64,000 nt of DNA from Pelagicoccus albus (GCF_014230145.1 NZ_JACHVC010000001.1:248001-312000); one strand, 5' to 3'. Shown: positions 9,522 to 19,859, counted from the stretch's first letter. Notes: generated by a model from the letters alone, not told the origin. Numbers and translations: made by a program.

Positions 9522-10382
9522 ATGGCGCTTTTCCAAAAACCGAAGTACTCGACCGTAATCGTTAAGAAGAAGGACATCCCACAGGGTATGTGGAAGAAAT
9601 GTCCTGCATCGGGCGAGATCATCTACAATAAGGAATTGGAGCAAAACCAAAACGTGGTAGCGAAGAGTGGCTATCATTTCCCGATTACCGCCCGCAAGCG
9701 GATTGGGCACCTTTTGGATGAGGGAAGCTTTTCCGAGCTCGATAAGGATTTAGTGGCGGGGGACCCGCTCAAGTTCGTTGATTCGCAGAGTTATCCGGAA
9801 CGAATTGCGCGGAGTCAGAAAAAGACGGGAGAGAGCGATTCGATCGTCAGTGGCAAGGGGACGATTCATGGTATTCCGGTATCAATCGCGGTTTTCGATT
9901 TCCAGTTCGCGGGCGGTTCTTTGGGATCGGTTGCCGGTGAAAAGATTACCCGTGCGATTGAGTTGGCCATCGAGGAGAAGATTCCTTGTATAGTAATCTC
10001 CGCCTCGGGTGGAGCTCGCATGCAGGAAGGCATTCTAAGCCTGATGCAAATGGCTAAGACGAGCGCGGCGCTCGGTCGACTTTCGGAGGCCGGTCTTCCG
10101 TTTATCTCAGTGCTCACAGACCCAACTGCTGGTGGGGTAACTGCTAGTTTCGCGACTTTGGGGGATGTGATAATTGCTGAGCCCGGAGCTCGTATTTGTT
10201 TCGCTGGAGCTCGCGTGATCAAGGAAACGACCAATGAAGAGCTTCCCGAAGGTTTCCAATCTGCAGAGTTTCTTTTCCAGCGCGGTTTGATCGACCAGAT
10301 CGTACCCCGCACTGAAATGCGTGACCGCTTACGGGACATTTTGGCGGCTCTCTATACCAAGAAGGAACCAGTCACCTCGTAG
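9522..10382 (+). CDS. accD: Acetyl-CoA carboxylase carboxyltransferase subunit beta, zinc ribbon degenerate
   Basis: Beta subunit of the carboxyltransferase that moves CO2 from carboxybiotin to acetyl-CoA in fatty acid synthesis; it works with AccA, not seen here. The 286-residue protein carries the crotonase-like core ([23 protein letters not shown], then [14 protein letters not shown] and [16 protein letters not shown]). The N-terminal zinc ribbon normally has four cysteines at 27, 30, 46 and 49 in the E. coli protein. Here C27 is kept, but the equivalents of the other three are Ser30, Val46 and Ser49. Metal binding by the usual mode is therefore unlikely. folC follows, a common neighbour of accD. 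Confidence 0.95.
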   Translation: MALFQKPKYSTVIVKKKDIPQGMWKKCPASGEIIYNKELEQNQNVVAKSGYHFPITARKRIGHLLDEGSFSELDKDLVAGDPLKFVDSQSYPERIARSQKKTGESDSIVSGKGTIHGIPVSIAVFDFQFAGGSLGSVAGEKITRAIELAIEEKIPCIVISASGGARMQEGILSLMQMAKTSAALGRLSEAGLPFISVLTDPTAGGVTASFATLGDVIIAEPGARICFAGARVIKETTNEELPEGFQSAEFLFQRGLIDQIVPRTEMRDRLRDILAALYTKKEPVTS

Positions 10383-10442
10383 TGCTCGCAGGTACGCGTC
10401 AGCGACGACTTGTTCGGTTTTCGGCAGAGCAACCGACTTTTT

Positions 10443-11747
10443 ATGCCAGAGTTAAGCTCTTACCAGGTTGCTCGCGATTGGCTGTATTCGCTTAAGAATC
10501 GAGGTTCTAAATACGGCATCGACCGTATGATCCGTTTCGCGGAGGAGCTCGGTCATCCTGAGCGTTCCTTCCCTGTGATCCATGTGGCGGGGACAAATGG
10601 CAAAGGCTCGACCTGCGCCATGCTGGAGCGTGTGTTTCGGGATCATGGTTACCGAGTTGGCTTATCGACTTCGCCTCATCTGGTAAGGCAGGGGGAGCGA
10701 ATTCAGGTGGATCGCAAGATTCTCGAGGAATCCGAAATCCTCGCTTATGTGCGGGAATTGGCACCCCTGGCTGCTCGCATCGCGGAAGAGGATCCAGAGC
10801 TTCACCCGAGTTTCTTTGAGTTCATGACCGCCATGGCCTTCCTCCATTTCGCTCGAAGCGAGGTGGATATCGCGGTGGTTGAAGTTGGACTGGGGGGAAG
10901 GCTTGATGCGACCAATGTAGTCCTCCCTGAAGTGAGCGTGATTACCTCTATCGCGTTGGATCATTGCGAAATCCTTGGCGATACGCTTGCTAAGATCGCT
11001 TCTGAGAAGGCGGGAATCGTAAAGCCGGGCGTGCCAGTTGTGGCGGGTCTGTTGCCCGAGGAGGCGATGAGTGAGGTGGAGCGAATCTGTTCAGAAAGGG
11101 GGGCACCGCTGGTTCGCGTTGAGGACCGTTACGGTCGCGATATTTTTCAGTATCCGGAAACCAACCTGTCGGGCGACTATCAGCGAATCAACGCGGCCCT
11201 GGCGTGTTGCGTCATGGAGGTCCTGGATGGTTCTTGGAAGTTGGAGGCTAGCAAGATAACTGAGAGTTTACGGAAGGTTGCTTGGCCGGGGCGTTGGGAA
11301 GAGCGTCAGCTTTCGGGACGTAAGATCGTTTTTGACGTTTCTCATAACTCGGAAGGGGCTACGTGGCTGGAGAAGAGTTTGGCCGACTTGGTGCGGCGCT
11401 CTGGAGGAGCTCGACCTGATGTCGTGATGGGGGTGATGGGCGCTTATCGTGCCGCTGCCTTGGTCCCTGTCGCGGCTAAATGGGCTGATAGCCTGACGTT
11501 TGTCATGCCTGAGCAGGATCGAGCTTGTCGTTTCGAGGAGTTAGAGGCCCTAGTCCCGGCTGGGTTCGCTGGCCCGATCAGAGAGGCCTCCATCAGCGAG
11601 TTGTTTCCCGCCAAAGGCGTCTGTACCCTTGATTTCAAGACAGACCGGCCGCTGGTAGTGTCTGGCTCTATTTATCTGATCGGAGAGGTTTGGGATCGGT
11701 TTTACGAGGAAAGCCCCTTGGGGCAGGGGCGCTTACAGGATTTTTGA
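10443..11747 (+). CDS. folC: Folylpolyglutamate synthase / dihydrofolate synthase
   Basis: ATP-dependent Mur-ligase-family enzyme that adds glutamate to folates. It has YGIDRMIRFAEELGHPE, the P-loop HVAGTNGKGSTCAMLE, SPHLVRQGERIQVD, and the EVGLGGRLDATN motif. A frame extension to TTG 10410 exists, but ATG 10443 matches the family start (about 434 residues). It lies 60 bases downstream of accD and probably shares its transcript. Confidence 0.93.
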   Translation: MPELSSYQVARDWLYSLKNRGSKYGIDRMIRFAEELGHPERSFPVIHVAGTNGKGSTCAMLERVFRDHGYRVGLSTSPHLVRQGERIQVDRKILEESEILAYVRELAPLAARIAEEDPELHPSFFEFMTAMAFLHFARSEVDIAVVEVGLGGRLDATNVVLPEVSVITSIALDHCEILGDTLAKIASEKAGIVKPGVPVVAGLLPEEAMSEVERICSERGAPLVRVEDRYGRDIFQYPETNLSGDYQRINAALACCVMEVLDGSWKLEASKITESLRKVAWPGRWEERQLSGRKIVFDVSHNSEGATWLEKSLADLVRRSGGARPDVVMGVMGAYRAAALVPVAAKWADSLTFVMPEQDRACRFEELEALVPAGFAGPIREASISELFPAKGVCTLDFKTDRPLVVSGSIYLIGEVWDRFYEESPLGQGRLQDF

Positions 11748-11789
11748 GGATTTCTTCAGAGGGAAAAGCCAGTTTTTTCCAAAACAGAG

Positions 11790-11818
11790 TTGACAGATGG
11801 TCCTTAAATTAGATTTTC
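11790..11818 (+). promoter_or_regulatory. Possible sigma-70 promoter for the tRNA pair
   Basis: A perfect TTGACA (11790-11795) is followed after 17 bases by ATTTTC (11813-11818), a weak -10; overlapping AT-rich alternatives exist. It lies about 18-25 bases before tRNA-Lys, the right distance for a tRNA promoter. The -10 is not convincing alone. Confidence 0.4.
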
Positions 11819-11835
11819 GGGGCCTTCCATTTGAC

Positions 11836-11911
<76 letters not shown>

Positions 11912-11957
11912 AATTTCACAATCGGATTTGGTCTTAAGTCAAAGGTCACTTTTTGTT

Positions 11958-12033
11958 GCCGGTGTAGCTCAATTGGTAGAGCAACTGATTTGTAATCAGT
12001 AGGTTGCGGGTTCGAGTCCCATCACCGGCTCCA
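11958..12033 (+). tRNA. tRNA-Thr (anticodon TGT)
   Basis: A 76-base cloverleaf with encoded CCA. The acceptor stem GCCGGTG/CACCGGC is perfect, the D arm is GCTC/GAGC, and the anticodon arm ACTGA-TTTGTAA-TCAGT gives anticodon TGT. The T stem GCGGG/CCCAT contains one C-A mismatch and one G-U pair at its base. Confidence 0.93.
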
Positions 12034-12044
12034 TTTAATTCTGG

Positions 12045-12075
12045 AAAACGCGGCAGTTCATTTGCCGCGTTTTTT
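12045..12075 (+). terminator. Intrinsic terminator after the tRNA pair
   Basis: AAAACGCGGCA (12045-12055) pairs with TGCCGCGTTTT (12063-12073) across a seven-base loop and runs into T residues, ending the tRNA transcript. Confidence 0.9.
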
Positions 12076-12218
12076 GTGTCCAGCCAGAGTGAATAGGCCC
12101 GTTTTCGGAGCCCGCTGTTTCAGTTGTCCAAAACTCTCTTTCGAAAAGCAAAATAAGCTAAGCTTTCCCCTTTACACGAGGGGCGATTTGTATCTTTGTC
12201 ATCGATTCCTTCAAAGTC

Positions 12219-12413
12219 ATGCAAAAGACCAAGAAATCTATCGCAAAACGCTTCAAGCTCACTGGTAACGGTAAGCTCCGTCGTCGTTCGCCTGGCCAAC
12301 GTCACCACTTGCACCAGAAGAGCACGAAGCAGAAGCGCAACCTCAACAAGGATAAGTCCGTTTCCGATGGACGCCAGGCCGACCTCATGCGCGGCTTGCC
12401 CCACGGTCTCTAA
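12219..12413 (+). CDS. rpmI: 50S ribosomal protein L35
   Basis: 64-residue, very basic ribosomal protein of the L35 family (QKTKKSIAKRFKLTGNGK, LRRRSPGQRHHLH). It is followed by rplT, as in most bacteria. infC, the usual first gene of this operon, is not upstream; a tRNA pair and its terminator are there instead, so the operon starts in the 145-base gap before rpmI, which holds a small CCCC/GGGG hairpin. Confidence 0.95.
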   Translation: MQKTKKSIAKRFKLTGNGKLRRRSPGQRHHLHQKSTKQKRNLNKDKSVSDGRQADLMRGLPHGL

Positions 12414-12502
12414 TTAGTCCCTGTTACGACGAGAATTATTTCGATCAGGTAAATTGTATTCAAGGCGACCTGACGAAATCCAATACTAGAAAGTAAGACA
12501 AC

Positions 12503-12874
12503 ATGCCTAGAGCAACAAACGCACCCGCATACACCAAGCGTCGCAAGAAGATGCTGAAGCAGGCCAAGGGCCACTTCGGTAACAAGTCACGCTTGTTCCG
12601 CTATGCTAAGGAGTCCGTAGCCCACGCGCTACAGTACGCCTACCGTGACCGCCGCGCTAAGAAGCGTACTTGGCGCGCACTCTGGATCGTACGTATCAAC
12701 GCCGCTTGCCGCGCTGAAGATATGAGCTACAGCCGATTTACCGAAGGCCTCAAGGCTGCGGAAATCGTTCTCGATCGTAAGATCCTCGCCGACATCGCTG
12801 TCAATGATCCTATCGCATTCAAGGGATTGGTCGAAAAGGCCAAGGAAGCCCTGAAGGCGAAGGCTGCAGCGTAA
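12503..12874 (+). CDS. rplT: 50S ribosomal protein L20
   Basis: 123-residue basic protein of the L20 family, needed for early 50S assembly. Family signatures are [20 protein letters not shown] at the start, [21 protein letters not shown] in the centre, and [21 protein letters not shown]. The length is a few residues above the usual 115-120 because of an Ala/Lys tail. It lies 89 bases after rpmI and ends at a strong terminator. Confidence 0.96.
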   Translation: MPRATNAPAYTKRRKKMLKQAKGHFGNKSRLFRYAKESVAHALQYAYRDRRAKKRTWRALWIVRINAACRAEDMSYSRFTEGLKAAEIVLDRKILADIAVNDPIAFKGLVEKAKEALKAKAAA

Positions 12875-12944
12875 GGCCCGAAGCGAAAGCGTTTTTCCGA
12901 AGCTCGCAAAAAGAGCTCGGACATCACAATTTTCCTTTCACTAG

Positions 12945-12979
12945 AAGGAGTTCGAGTATCTGCTCGGACTCCTTTTTTT
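12945..12979 (+). terminator. Intrinsic terminator after rpmI-rplT
   Basis: AAGGAGTTCGAG (12945-12956) pairs with CTCGGACTCCTT (12963-12974), with one G-T pair and a six-base loop, followed by a T run. It separates the ribosomal protein operon from pheS. Confidence 0.9.
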
Positions 12980-13048
12980 ATTTCCATTTCCAGACCACTT
13001 CGAGGCCCGATCTAGGATTGCCTCCCAAAATATCAAACCTCCCTTCCC

Positions 13049-14089
13049 ATGGAAGACGAACTCAAGAATATCGTAGAATCCGCCCAGCAAAAGGTGGCCG
13101 CTGTAACGAGCCGTGCCAACTTCGAATCGGTAAAGGCAGAAATCACGGGCCCAAATGGGGCTTTGACCAAAGTGATGAAAGGGATGGGAGCAGTGCCCAA
13201 GGAGGATCGTCCTACTTTCGGCAAGCTGATCAACCAGGCGAAAACCAAAATCCAAGGTTTCTACGACGAGGCTTTGGCTGGAATCGAGCAGGCGGAGCTC
13301 GCTGCTCGTATCGGGCCTGCTATCGACCCATCATTACCCTCACCCAATGCGGCTCTGGGCAGCCAACATCCGTTGACCAAGGTCCGCGAAGAGATCTGCA
13401 GCATCTTTAAGCAAATCGGTTTTACTGTGACCGAAGGCACGGAAGTGGAAACTGAATACTTCTGCTTCGACGCCTTGAACACTCCCGCAGACCATCCTGC
13501 TCGCGACCTGCAAGACACCTTTTATCTGCCAAACGATGCCCAATTCGGCAACGTATCCAAAAAGGCGGACGAACGCTATTTGCTGCGTACGCATACTTCT
13601 TCAGTGCAGATCCGTACCATGCTGAAGGAAAAGCCGCCGTTGCGAATCATTTCGCCAGGTCGCTGTTTCCGTCGCGATACGGTTGACGCCACTCACAGCG
13701 CGAACTTCCATCAGATAGAAGGTCTCTTCATCGATGAAGACGTAACGGTTCGAGACCTGAAAGCGATTCTTGACTACTTCTTCGAGCGATTGCTGGGGAA
13801 GGGGACCAAGACGCGATTCCGTCCCCACTTTTTCCCGTACACAGAACCCAGTTTCGAAGTCGACTTTTCTTCCAGCCATCTCGCCAAGCTAGGTAGTGAT
13901 TGGGTGGAGATCGCTGGTTGTGGAATGGTCGAGCCTGCCGTTTTGGATTCGGTTGGAATCGATCAAGAAAAATACTCCGGCTTCGCTTTCGGTATGGGGA
14001 TCGAACGCATCGCAATGATCCTGTACGGAATCGATGATATCCGTTACTTCTACCAAAACGACGCCCGATTCCTCTCCCAGTTCGCTTAA
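13049..14089 (+). CDS. pheS: Phenylalanyl-tRNA synthetase alpha subunit
   Basis: Catalytic subunit of the heterotetrameric PheRS. The 346-residue protein has an N-terminal coiled-coil arm (about 1-90), then the class II core: motif 2 at ISPGRCFRRDTVDATHSANFHQIEG, here given as GRCFRRDTVDATHSANFHQ, and motif 3 at GFAFGMGIERIAMILYGIDD. The product acts with PheT, 38 bases downstream, so this is the first gene of an aminoacyl-tRNA operon running to gatB. Confidence 0.97.
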   Translation: MEDELKNIVESAQQKVAAVTSRANFESVKAEITGPNGALTKVMKGMGAVPKEDRPTFGKLINQAKTKIQGFYDEALAGIEQAELAARIGPAIDPSLPSPNAALGSQHPLTKVREEICSIFKQIGFTVTEGTEVETEYFCFDALNTPADHPARDLQDTFYLPNDAQFGNVSKKADERYLLRTHTSSVQIRTMLKEKPPLRIISPGRCFRRDTVDATHSANFHQIEGLFIDEDVTVRDLKAILDYFFERLLGKGTKTRFRPHFFPYTEPSFEVDFSSSHLAKLGSDWVEIAGCGMVEPAVLDSVGIDQEKYSGFAFGMGIERIAMILYGIDDIRYFYQNDARFLSQFA

Positions 14090-14127
14090 GAACTCCAGTA
14101 TCCAAAAATTCAAAACTTTATTCTACT

Positions 14128-16566
14128 GTGAAAGTATCACTCAAATGGCTTAAGCGTTACGTAGACCTCGACGAGACTCCAGAAGAGCTCGCAGCGTCGT
14201 TGACTCTCCTCGGTTTCGAGGTGGACGACATGGAAACCACTGGAGTCCCTCAACTCGAAAACGTAGTAGTGGGCGAAGTGCTGCAGCGTGACCAGCATCC
14301 CGACGCTGACAAGCTCGGCGTTTGCCGTGTGGACTGCGGCCCTGAAGCGGGCGAAAAGTCGATCGTGTGTGGAGCCAGCAACTACAAGGTTGGAGATCGC
14401 GTAGTTGTTGCGTTGCCGGGCGCTGAATTACCAGGCGGTTTCAAGATCAAGCCCTCTAAGCTCCGTGGTGTTCCCTCCGACGGCATGATGTGTGGAGCGA
14501 GTGAGATCGGAGCTGGAAATGACAATTCTGGATTACTCATCCTAGAAGATCGCCCGGAAACCGGAACTCCAATCAATAAGGTGCTAACCGACAGCGACAC
14601 AGTATTCAATTTAGAGGTAACTCCAAATCGTCCGGATTGCCTTTCGCATATCGGTATTGCACGTGAACTCGCTGCTTGGTATCGTCGAGATATAAAGTAT
14701 CCAGAGGTTAACGACATCCCTGCGGAATCGGACCGAGTCTCCGGAGCGGATGTTTTCCAAGGTGTCGAAGTTTCCGCCGAAGAGGATTGCCCGCTCTATC
14801 TGGCTAGCGTGATCAAAGGTGTAAAGATTGGCCCTAGCCCGAAATGGCTGCAAGAGGCTCTTTCTTCGATTGGCCTTCGCCCGATTAACAATGTCGTAGA
14901 CGTAACCAATTTCGTTCTACACGAATGTGGCAACCCGATGCATGCTTTCGACGCTCGCGATATCGCGGGTGGGAAGATCATAGTCCGCAACGCAGGCGAG
15001 GGTGAGGCAATGACTACATTGGATGGCGAAGAGCGAAAGCTCTCCAGCCGGATGCTTGTTATTTCCGATGAGGAAAAGGCTTTGGCTGTGGCTGGCGTTA
15101 TGGGAGGGCAGAATTCCGAAGTGAAAAATGATACAACCGATCTGGTGCTAGAAGTCGCTTACTTCCGCCCAAGCACGATCCGTTGGGTATCCAAAAAGTT
15201 GGCACTCTCTACTGATAGCTCCTATCGCTTTGAGCGTGGAGTCGATCCGCTATCTCTCCGGTATGCTTCAGAACGCGCTATTTCCCTCATCTTGGAAACG
15301 GCAGGTGGCAAGCTTTGCACCAATGGCGTCAAAGTCGGAACCGAACCTGTTTCGGAAACAGAAATCAAAATCACGCCGGAGTGGGTACGCAAAAAGAGCG
15401 GCTTTGATATTAGCAATGAAGAGATCCGCGAGGCTTGGGAACTGCTAGATATGAAAGTATCGGTCGATAGCGAAGGTGAGTGGACTGTATCTGTTCCTAG
15501 CTATCGCGGCGACTTGTTCCGTCCGGTAGACCTTCTTGAGGAAGTTCTCCGAATCTACGGAACTGATAAGATTCCGGGGGGTGCAGTAAGAGCGACTGCC
15601 ACGACTGCGAGCGACAGCCCGATCACTCAGTTCAATCGTAAATGCTCGTCATACTTAATTGGTCAAAACTTCGCTGAAACGGTAACATATACTTTGCGGT
15701 CTGCGGAAGAGCAGCGCCGCTGGGCGGGGCATGTTTCGGCCGAAGAATTGGCGTTGCTAAATCCGATTAGCGAGGATCAAACCCAATTGCGTCACAGCTT
15801 GCTTCCGGGCATGTTGGAGGTTCTTCATTTGAACCAGTCTCGCAAGACTGGCGCGAACCGTTTCTTCGAAACAGGCCGCGTTTTCCGCGAGCTCAATGGT
15901 AAGATCGTTGAGATGGTTGCGGTCGCATTTTTAGAATGCAACGCCGGTACGGAACGGACTTGGAAAGAAAAGTCCTACGACGATTTCTATGCAGCAAAAG
16001 AGCGAGTCAAGACGCTCGCGTCTTACGCAGGGATCGATCTGGGGAAATTCAAGATTCGCGAAGTGAGCGAAAATGAAGGTGCTTGGCAGGAAGGGCACAG
16101 TGCAGCCTACGAAGAGCCGAAGGCCGGCTTTTTCGTTCGCGTCGGATTGATGAGCCTTCCTCGTATCAAGGAAATGGATATTCAAGGAGAAGTCTTTGGA
16201 GGTATATTCTGTTATCTTCCCGAGAGACTTCGCGAGCCAAAGCGAATCAAGTTCAAGCCGTTTAGCTTGTTCCCGGCTTCCAGTCGTGACTTGGCGATCG
16301 TAGTCGACCAAAGCGAGCCGGCGGAAGAAGTTGTACGTACCTTGAACAAAATCGCTTCTAAGGCGGCAAAGGGCTTCGAAGTGGAGAACGTATCTGCGTT
16401 TGATATTTACGAAGGGACAGGAGTTCCTGAAGGCAAAAAGAGTATCGCGATATCTATGAGCTTCCGCGCTCTCGACCGTACGCTCAAGGACAAGGAAGTG
16501 AACAAGGCTTTCGAAACAATCCAGAGCAATGTTCGCGAGAAATCTCCCTACAGCATACGCGATTAA
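14128..16566 (+). CDS. pheT: Phenylalanyl-tRNA synthetase beta subunit
   Basis: Beta subunit of PheRS, responsible for editing and tRNA binding. 812 residues, full length: N-terminal EMAP/tRNA-binding fold (about 40-155, KPSKLRGVPSDGMMC), B3/B4 editing domain (about 210-390), B5, and a C-terminal ferredoxin-fold anticodon-binding domain starting around 715 (FPASSRDLAIVVD). Start is GTG 14128, followed at once by a conserved family N terminus (VSLKWLKRYVDLDETPEELA). It is cotranscribed with pheS and gatCAB. Confidence 0.97.
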   Translation: MKVSLKWLKRYVDLDETPEELAASLTLLGFEVDDMETTGVPQLENVVVGEVLQRDQHPDADKLGVCRVDCGPEAGEKSIVCGASNYKVGDRVVVALPGAELPGGFKIKPSKLRGVPSDGMMCGASEIGAGNDNSGLLILEDRPETGTPINKVLTDSDTVFNLEVTPNRPDCLSHIGIARELAAWYRRDIKYPEVNDIPAESDRVSGADVFQGVEVSAEEDCPLYLASVIKGVKIGPSPKWLQEALSSIGLRPINNVVDVTNFVLHECGNPMHAFDARDIAGGKIIVRNAGEGEAMTTLDGEERKLSSRMLVISDEEKALAVAGVMGGQNSEVKNDTTDLVLEVAYFRPSTIRWVSKKLALSTDSSYRFERGVDPLSLRYASERAISLILETAGGKLCTNGVKVGTEPVSETEIKITPEWVRKKSGFDISNEEIREAWELLDMKVSVDSEGEWTVSVPSYRGDLFRPVDLLEEVLRIYGTDKIPGGAVRATATTASDSPITQFNRKCSSYLIGQNFAETVTYTLRSAEEQRRWAGHVSAEELALLNPISEDQTQLRHSLLPGMLEVLHLNQSRKTGANRFFETGRVFRELNGKIVEMVAVAFLECNAGTERTWKEKSYDDFYAAKERVKTLASYAGIDLGKFKIREVSENEGAWQEGHSAAYEEPKAGFFVRVGLMSLPRIKEMDIQGEVFGGIFCYLPERLREPKRIKFKPFSLFPASSRDLAIVVDQSEPAEEVVRTLNKIASKAAKGFEVENVSAFDIYEGTGVPEGKKSIAISMSFRALDRTLKDKEVNKAFETIQSNVREKSPYSIRD

Positions 16567-16578
16567 TCAACTAGAGAT

Positions 16579-16869
16579 ATGTCTGAGAAAACGCACATCG
16601 ATATCGACTACACTGCCAAACTAGCACGTATCAATTTGACGGATGCGGAGAAGGAAAAACTTTCTCAGCAGCTGGACTCGATAATTGGATACGTAGAAAA
16701 GCTCGAGGAACTGGATACTGAGGGGGTTGAACCTACGGCTCACCCTTACCCGGTTTACAATGTCTGGCAGGAAGACGAAGTGAAGGGAGAGCTCCCAGTT
16801 GAGGAAGCTCTCAAGAATGCGCCAGCCCAGAGGGAGAACATGATTGTTGTTCCTAAGGTGGTGGATTGA
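16579..16869 (+). CDS. gatC: Asp-tRNA(Asn)/Glu-tRNA(Gln) amidotransferase subunit C
   Basis: 96-residue small subunit that stabilises the GatA-GatB complex. It has the family pattern IDYTAKLARINLTDAEKEKL and the C-terminal RENMIVVPKVV. It starts 12 bases after pheT and precedes gatA, giving all three subunits in order. Confidence 0.95.
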   Translation: MSEKTHIDIDYTAKLARINLTDAEKEKLSQQLDSIIGYVEKLEELDTEGVEPTAHPYPVYNVWQEDEVKGELPVEEALKNAPAQRENMIVVPKVVD

Positions 16870-16906
16870 TCGCCAACAAGCCTAGTTACAAAACAGAGAA
16901 CTTACG

Positions 16907-18379
16907 GTGTCTGAAGAATTGCATTACAAGTCGGCTAGCGAGTTATCGCAGATGCTCGCCAACAAAGAATTGTCGTCGGTTGAGTTGACGAAGGCCACCA
17001 TTGCCCGTGTCAAGGCAGTGGAGGAAAAGGTCGGAGCGTTCAACTCCTTTGACGAGTCTGACGCTCTGGCTCAAGCGGAGGCGTCCGATGCTAGGCGCTC
17101 TGCGGGAAAGAGCTTCGGACCGCTCGACGGTATTCCGGTAGGGATAAAGGACAATCTGGCGGTTAATGGGCAGCCTTTGACCTGCTCGAGTAAGATGCTT
17201 GAGAACTTTGTTTCTCCTTACGATGCGACCTGTATCGAGAAATTGAAGTCGCAAGGCGCCGTTTTGTGGGGACGTCTAAACCTCGACGAATATGCGATGG
17301 GTTCTTCCACCGAGAATTCGGCTTTTAAGACAACTTCGAATCCTTGGGATTTGGAACGAATTCCGGGTGGAAGCTCGGGAGGATCGGCAGCCGCGATCGC
17401 TGCGGGGCAGGCTGTCTTGGCTCTCGGCAGTGACACAGGAGGCTCTATTCGCCAGCCGGCTTCCCACTGTGGAATCGTAGGCGTGAAGCCCACGTATGGC
17501 AGTGTATCACGCTACGGACTCGCTGCATTTGCTTCCTCCTTGGACCAAGTCGGCCCCATGGCTCGAAGCGTGAAAGACGCCGCGATGCTGTTGCAGGCTA
17601 TTTCAGGCCATGACGAACGGGACTCCACTTCCTACCGTTTCGAGCAACCGGATCTCTTGGCCGCAATTGAGTCTAACTCGGGACGGAAGTGGACACTGGG
17701 TTTGCCGAAGGAGTATTTTGCGAATGCGGAGAATACGCCGGCCATGGAACCGATCCTCAAAGCGATTGACTTCTACCGGAGTCTTGGTTGCGAGATCAAG
17801 GAAGTCTCTTTGCCGCACACTGACTATGCAGTGGCGACCTACTACATCGTGGCGACTGCGGAAGCGTCCTCTAATCTCGCTCGCTACGATGGTATCCGTT
17901 ACACGCATCGGGCTGAGAAATTTGACGCTAAGGACTCGGTCGATATCTACTGTCAATCGCGAGCCGAAGGATTCGGTGAAGAAGTTAAACGCCGAATCAT
18001 TCTCGGCACCTACGTTCTCAGCAGCGGTTACTATGATGCCTACTACCTGAAGGCTCAGAAGGTGCGCACGCTGATTCGTCGGGATTTCGAAAACGCATTT
18101 AAGGAGGTCGACGCTTTGCTGACTCCGACTTCTCCATCTCCTGCTTTCAAGAAGGGCGAGAAGGCCAGCGATCCGCTTTCGATGTATTTGAGTGACATAT
18201 ACACGATCTCGGCGAATTTGGCGGGCATTCCAGGAATGTCATTACCATGCGGATACAGCGATGGGTTGCCGGTCGGTCTGCAGATCCTAGGTAAGCCTTT
18301 CAAGGAAGACGAAATGCTTTCGATCGCGAACCAGTTCGAAGCGGCGCACGATTTCAAGGATCAACACCCCAGCCTTTAA
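16907..18379 (+). CDS. gatA: Asp-tRNA(Asn)/Glu-tRNA(Gln) amidotransferase subunit A
   Basis: Amidase subunit that releases ammonia from glutamine for transamidation of misacylated tRNA. The 490-residue amidase-signature protein shows the Ser-cisSer-Lys triad: Lys in [14 protein letters not shown] and the Ser pair in [16 protein letters not shown] plus [17 protein letters not shown]. Start is GTG 16907, 37 bases after gatC. It implies that this bacterium uses an indirect route for Gln-tRNA and/or Asn-tRNA. Confidence 0.96.
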   Translation: MSEELHYKSASELSQMLANKELSSVELTKATIARVKAVEEKVGAFNSFDESDALAQAEASDARRSAGKSFGPLDGIPVGIKDNLAVNGQPLTCSSKMLENFVSPYDATCIEKLKSQGAVLWGRLNLDEYAMGSSTENSAFKTTSNPWDLERIPGGSSGGSAAAIAAGQAVLALGSDTGGSIRQPASHCGIVGVKPTYGSVSRYGLAAFASSLDQVGPMARSVKDAAMLLQAISGHDERDSTSYRFEQPDLLAAIESNSGRKWTLGLPKEYFANAENTPAMEPILKAIDFYRSLGCEIKEVSLPHTDYAVATYYIVATAEASSNLARYDGIRYTHRAEKFDAKDSVDIYCQSRAEGFGEEVKRRIILGTYVLSSGYYDAYYLKAQKVRTLIRRDFENAFKEVDALLTPTSPSPAFKKGEKASDPLSMYLSDIYTISANLAGIPGMSLPCGYSDGLPVGLQILGKPFKEDEMLSIANQFEAAHDFKDQHPSL

Positions 18380-18386
18380 GTTTCAC

Positions 18387-19835
18387 ATGGAATACGAAGC
18401 AGTAATCGGTCTCGAAGTACACGTACAGATAAAGGCCAAATCCAAGATCTTCTCTCGAGTCCAAGCAGGATACGGACATGAGCCTAACAAACTTGTCGAC
18501 CCGGTTGTGATGGGCCTGCCAGGAGCTTTGCCCGTCATGAACAAAGCGGCGCTCGACGGTATCATCAAGGCTGGCTTGGCGTTGAATTGCACGATTCCCG
18601 AAACGTGTAAGTGGGACCGAAAGAACTATTTTTATCCCGATAGTCCCAACAACTATCAGATAACCCAATACGATCAACCGATCTGCGATGGAGGTTATGT
18701 GGAAATCGAGCTTCCTGGAGAAACGCGGGCCGTCATGGGCGAGCACAAAAAAATCAAGCTCACCCGTATCCACCTCGAAAACGATGTTGGTAAGCTAAAC
18801 CATTTTTCCGAAGACAGTTTAGTTGATTACAACCGAGCCTTCACGTCTCTGATGGAAATCGTCAGTGAGCCAGATATGAGTTCAGGCGAGGAAGCCTTCG
18901 CGTTCCTGACCGCAATTCGTCAGACCATGATCTATTGCGGCATCTCTGATTGCGATATGGAGAAGGGGCAGATGCGTGCCGACGCCAACATCTCGGTACG
19001 GCCCGTGGGGCAAAAGGAGCTGGGTCAGAAAATCGAACTCAAGAACTTGAACAGTATTACCGGGGTCAAAAATGGCATCGAGTACGAAATCAAACGCCAG
19101 ACACGTGAGCTGAAAAAGGGCAACGCCATCAAGCAAGCTACTTGGCGTTGGAATGCGGATCTGAACCAGACGGAGATGATGCGAGAGAAGGAGGATGCTC
19201 ATGACTATCGCTATTTCCCTGATCCGGATCTGATGCCGGTGAAGATTGACGACGAATGGAAAAGCCGGCTTCAGTCGGAAATCCCTGAATTGCCGTGGGA
19301 CAAGCAGCGTCGTTTTATGGAAGAGTACGGGCTGCCGTATTCTATCACTGCCGTTTTGGTACCCGATCGCGCTTTGAGCGAATGGTTCGAAGCCGCAGCC
19401 AAGCAGGCTCCTAAGCTGGCGCAGGCTATTGGGAATTTGGTGGCCAACGACCTATTGCGGGAATTGAGCGAAACTGGTGAGTCTTTGGCGGATTGTAAGA
19501 TCACCCCGGATTCCTTGCTCGGCTTGGTGCAGGTGGTAGAGAAGGGGACCATTCCCAAGAACGTGGCCAACAAAGATGTTTTCCCAGAGATGTTCAAGAC
19601 TGGGGAAACGGCGGAGCAGGTAATCGAGAGGAAGGGATTGAAACCAGATTTTGATGAAGGTCAGGTTCGGGTCTGGTGCCAAGAGGCTATCGACGAGAAC
19701 CCGAAGCCGGTCCAGAATTACAAGGACGGTAATGAAAAGGCCCTCAACGCATTGCTAGGCCCTGTTATGAAAAAGAGTCGTGGCAAAGCTAATCCGCAGT
19801 TGGTTAACAAACTGATCCGCGAGTTGATTTCCTAA
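18387..19835 (+). CDS. gatB: Asp-tRNA(Asn)/Glu-tRNA(Gln) amidotransferase subunit B
   Basis: Kinase/tRNA-recognition subunit of GatCAB: it phosphorylates the misacylated aminoacyl group before amidation. The 482-residue protein begins YEAVIGLEVHVQIKAKSKIF and has the cradle motif YFYPDSPNNYQITQYDQPI and a C-terminal YqeY-like tail domain (about 330-482) ending GKANPQLVNKLIREL. It lies seven bases after gatA and ends the operon. Confidence 0.97.
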   Translation: MEYEAVIGLEVHVQIKAKSKIFSRVQAGYGHEPNKLVDPVVMGLPGALPVMNKAALDGIIKAGLALNCTIPETCKWDRKNYFYPDSPNNYQITQYDQPICDGGYVEIELPGETRAVMGEHKKIKLTRIHLENDVGKLNHFSEDSLVDYNRAFTSLMEIVSEPDMSSGEEAFAFLTAIRQTMIYCGISDCDMEKGQMRADANISVRPVGQKELGQKIELKNLNSITGVKNGIEYEIKRQTRELKKGNAIKQATWRWNADLNQTEMMREKEDAHDYRYFPDPDLMPVKIDDEWKSRLQSEIPELPWDKQRRFMEEYGLPYSITAVLVPDRALSEWFEAAAKQAPKLAQAIGNLVANDLLRELSETGESLADCKITPDSLLGLVQVVEKGTIPKNVANKDVFPEMFKTGETAEQVIERKGLKPDFDEGQVRVWCQEAIDENPKPVQNYKDGNEKALNALLGPVMKKSRGKANPQLVNKLIRELIS

Positions 19836-19859
19836 CTGCTTTAACTGTGAGAAAAGCAA

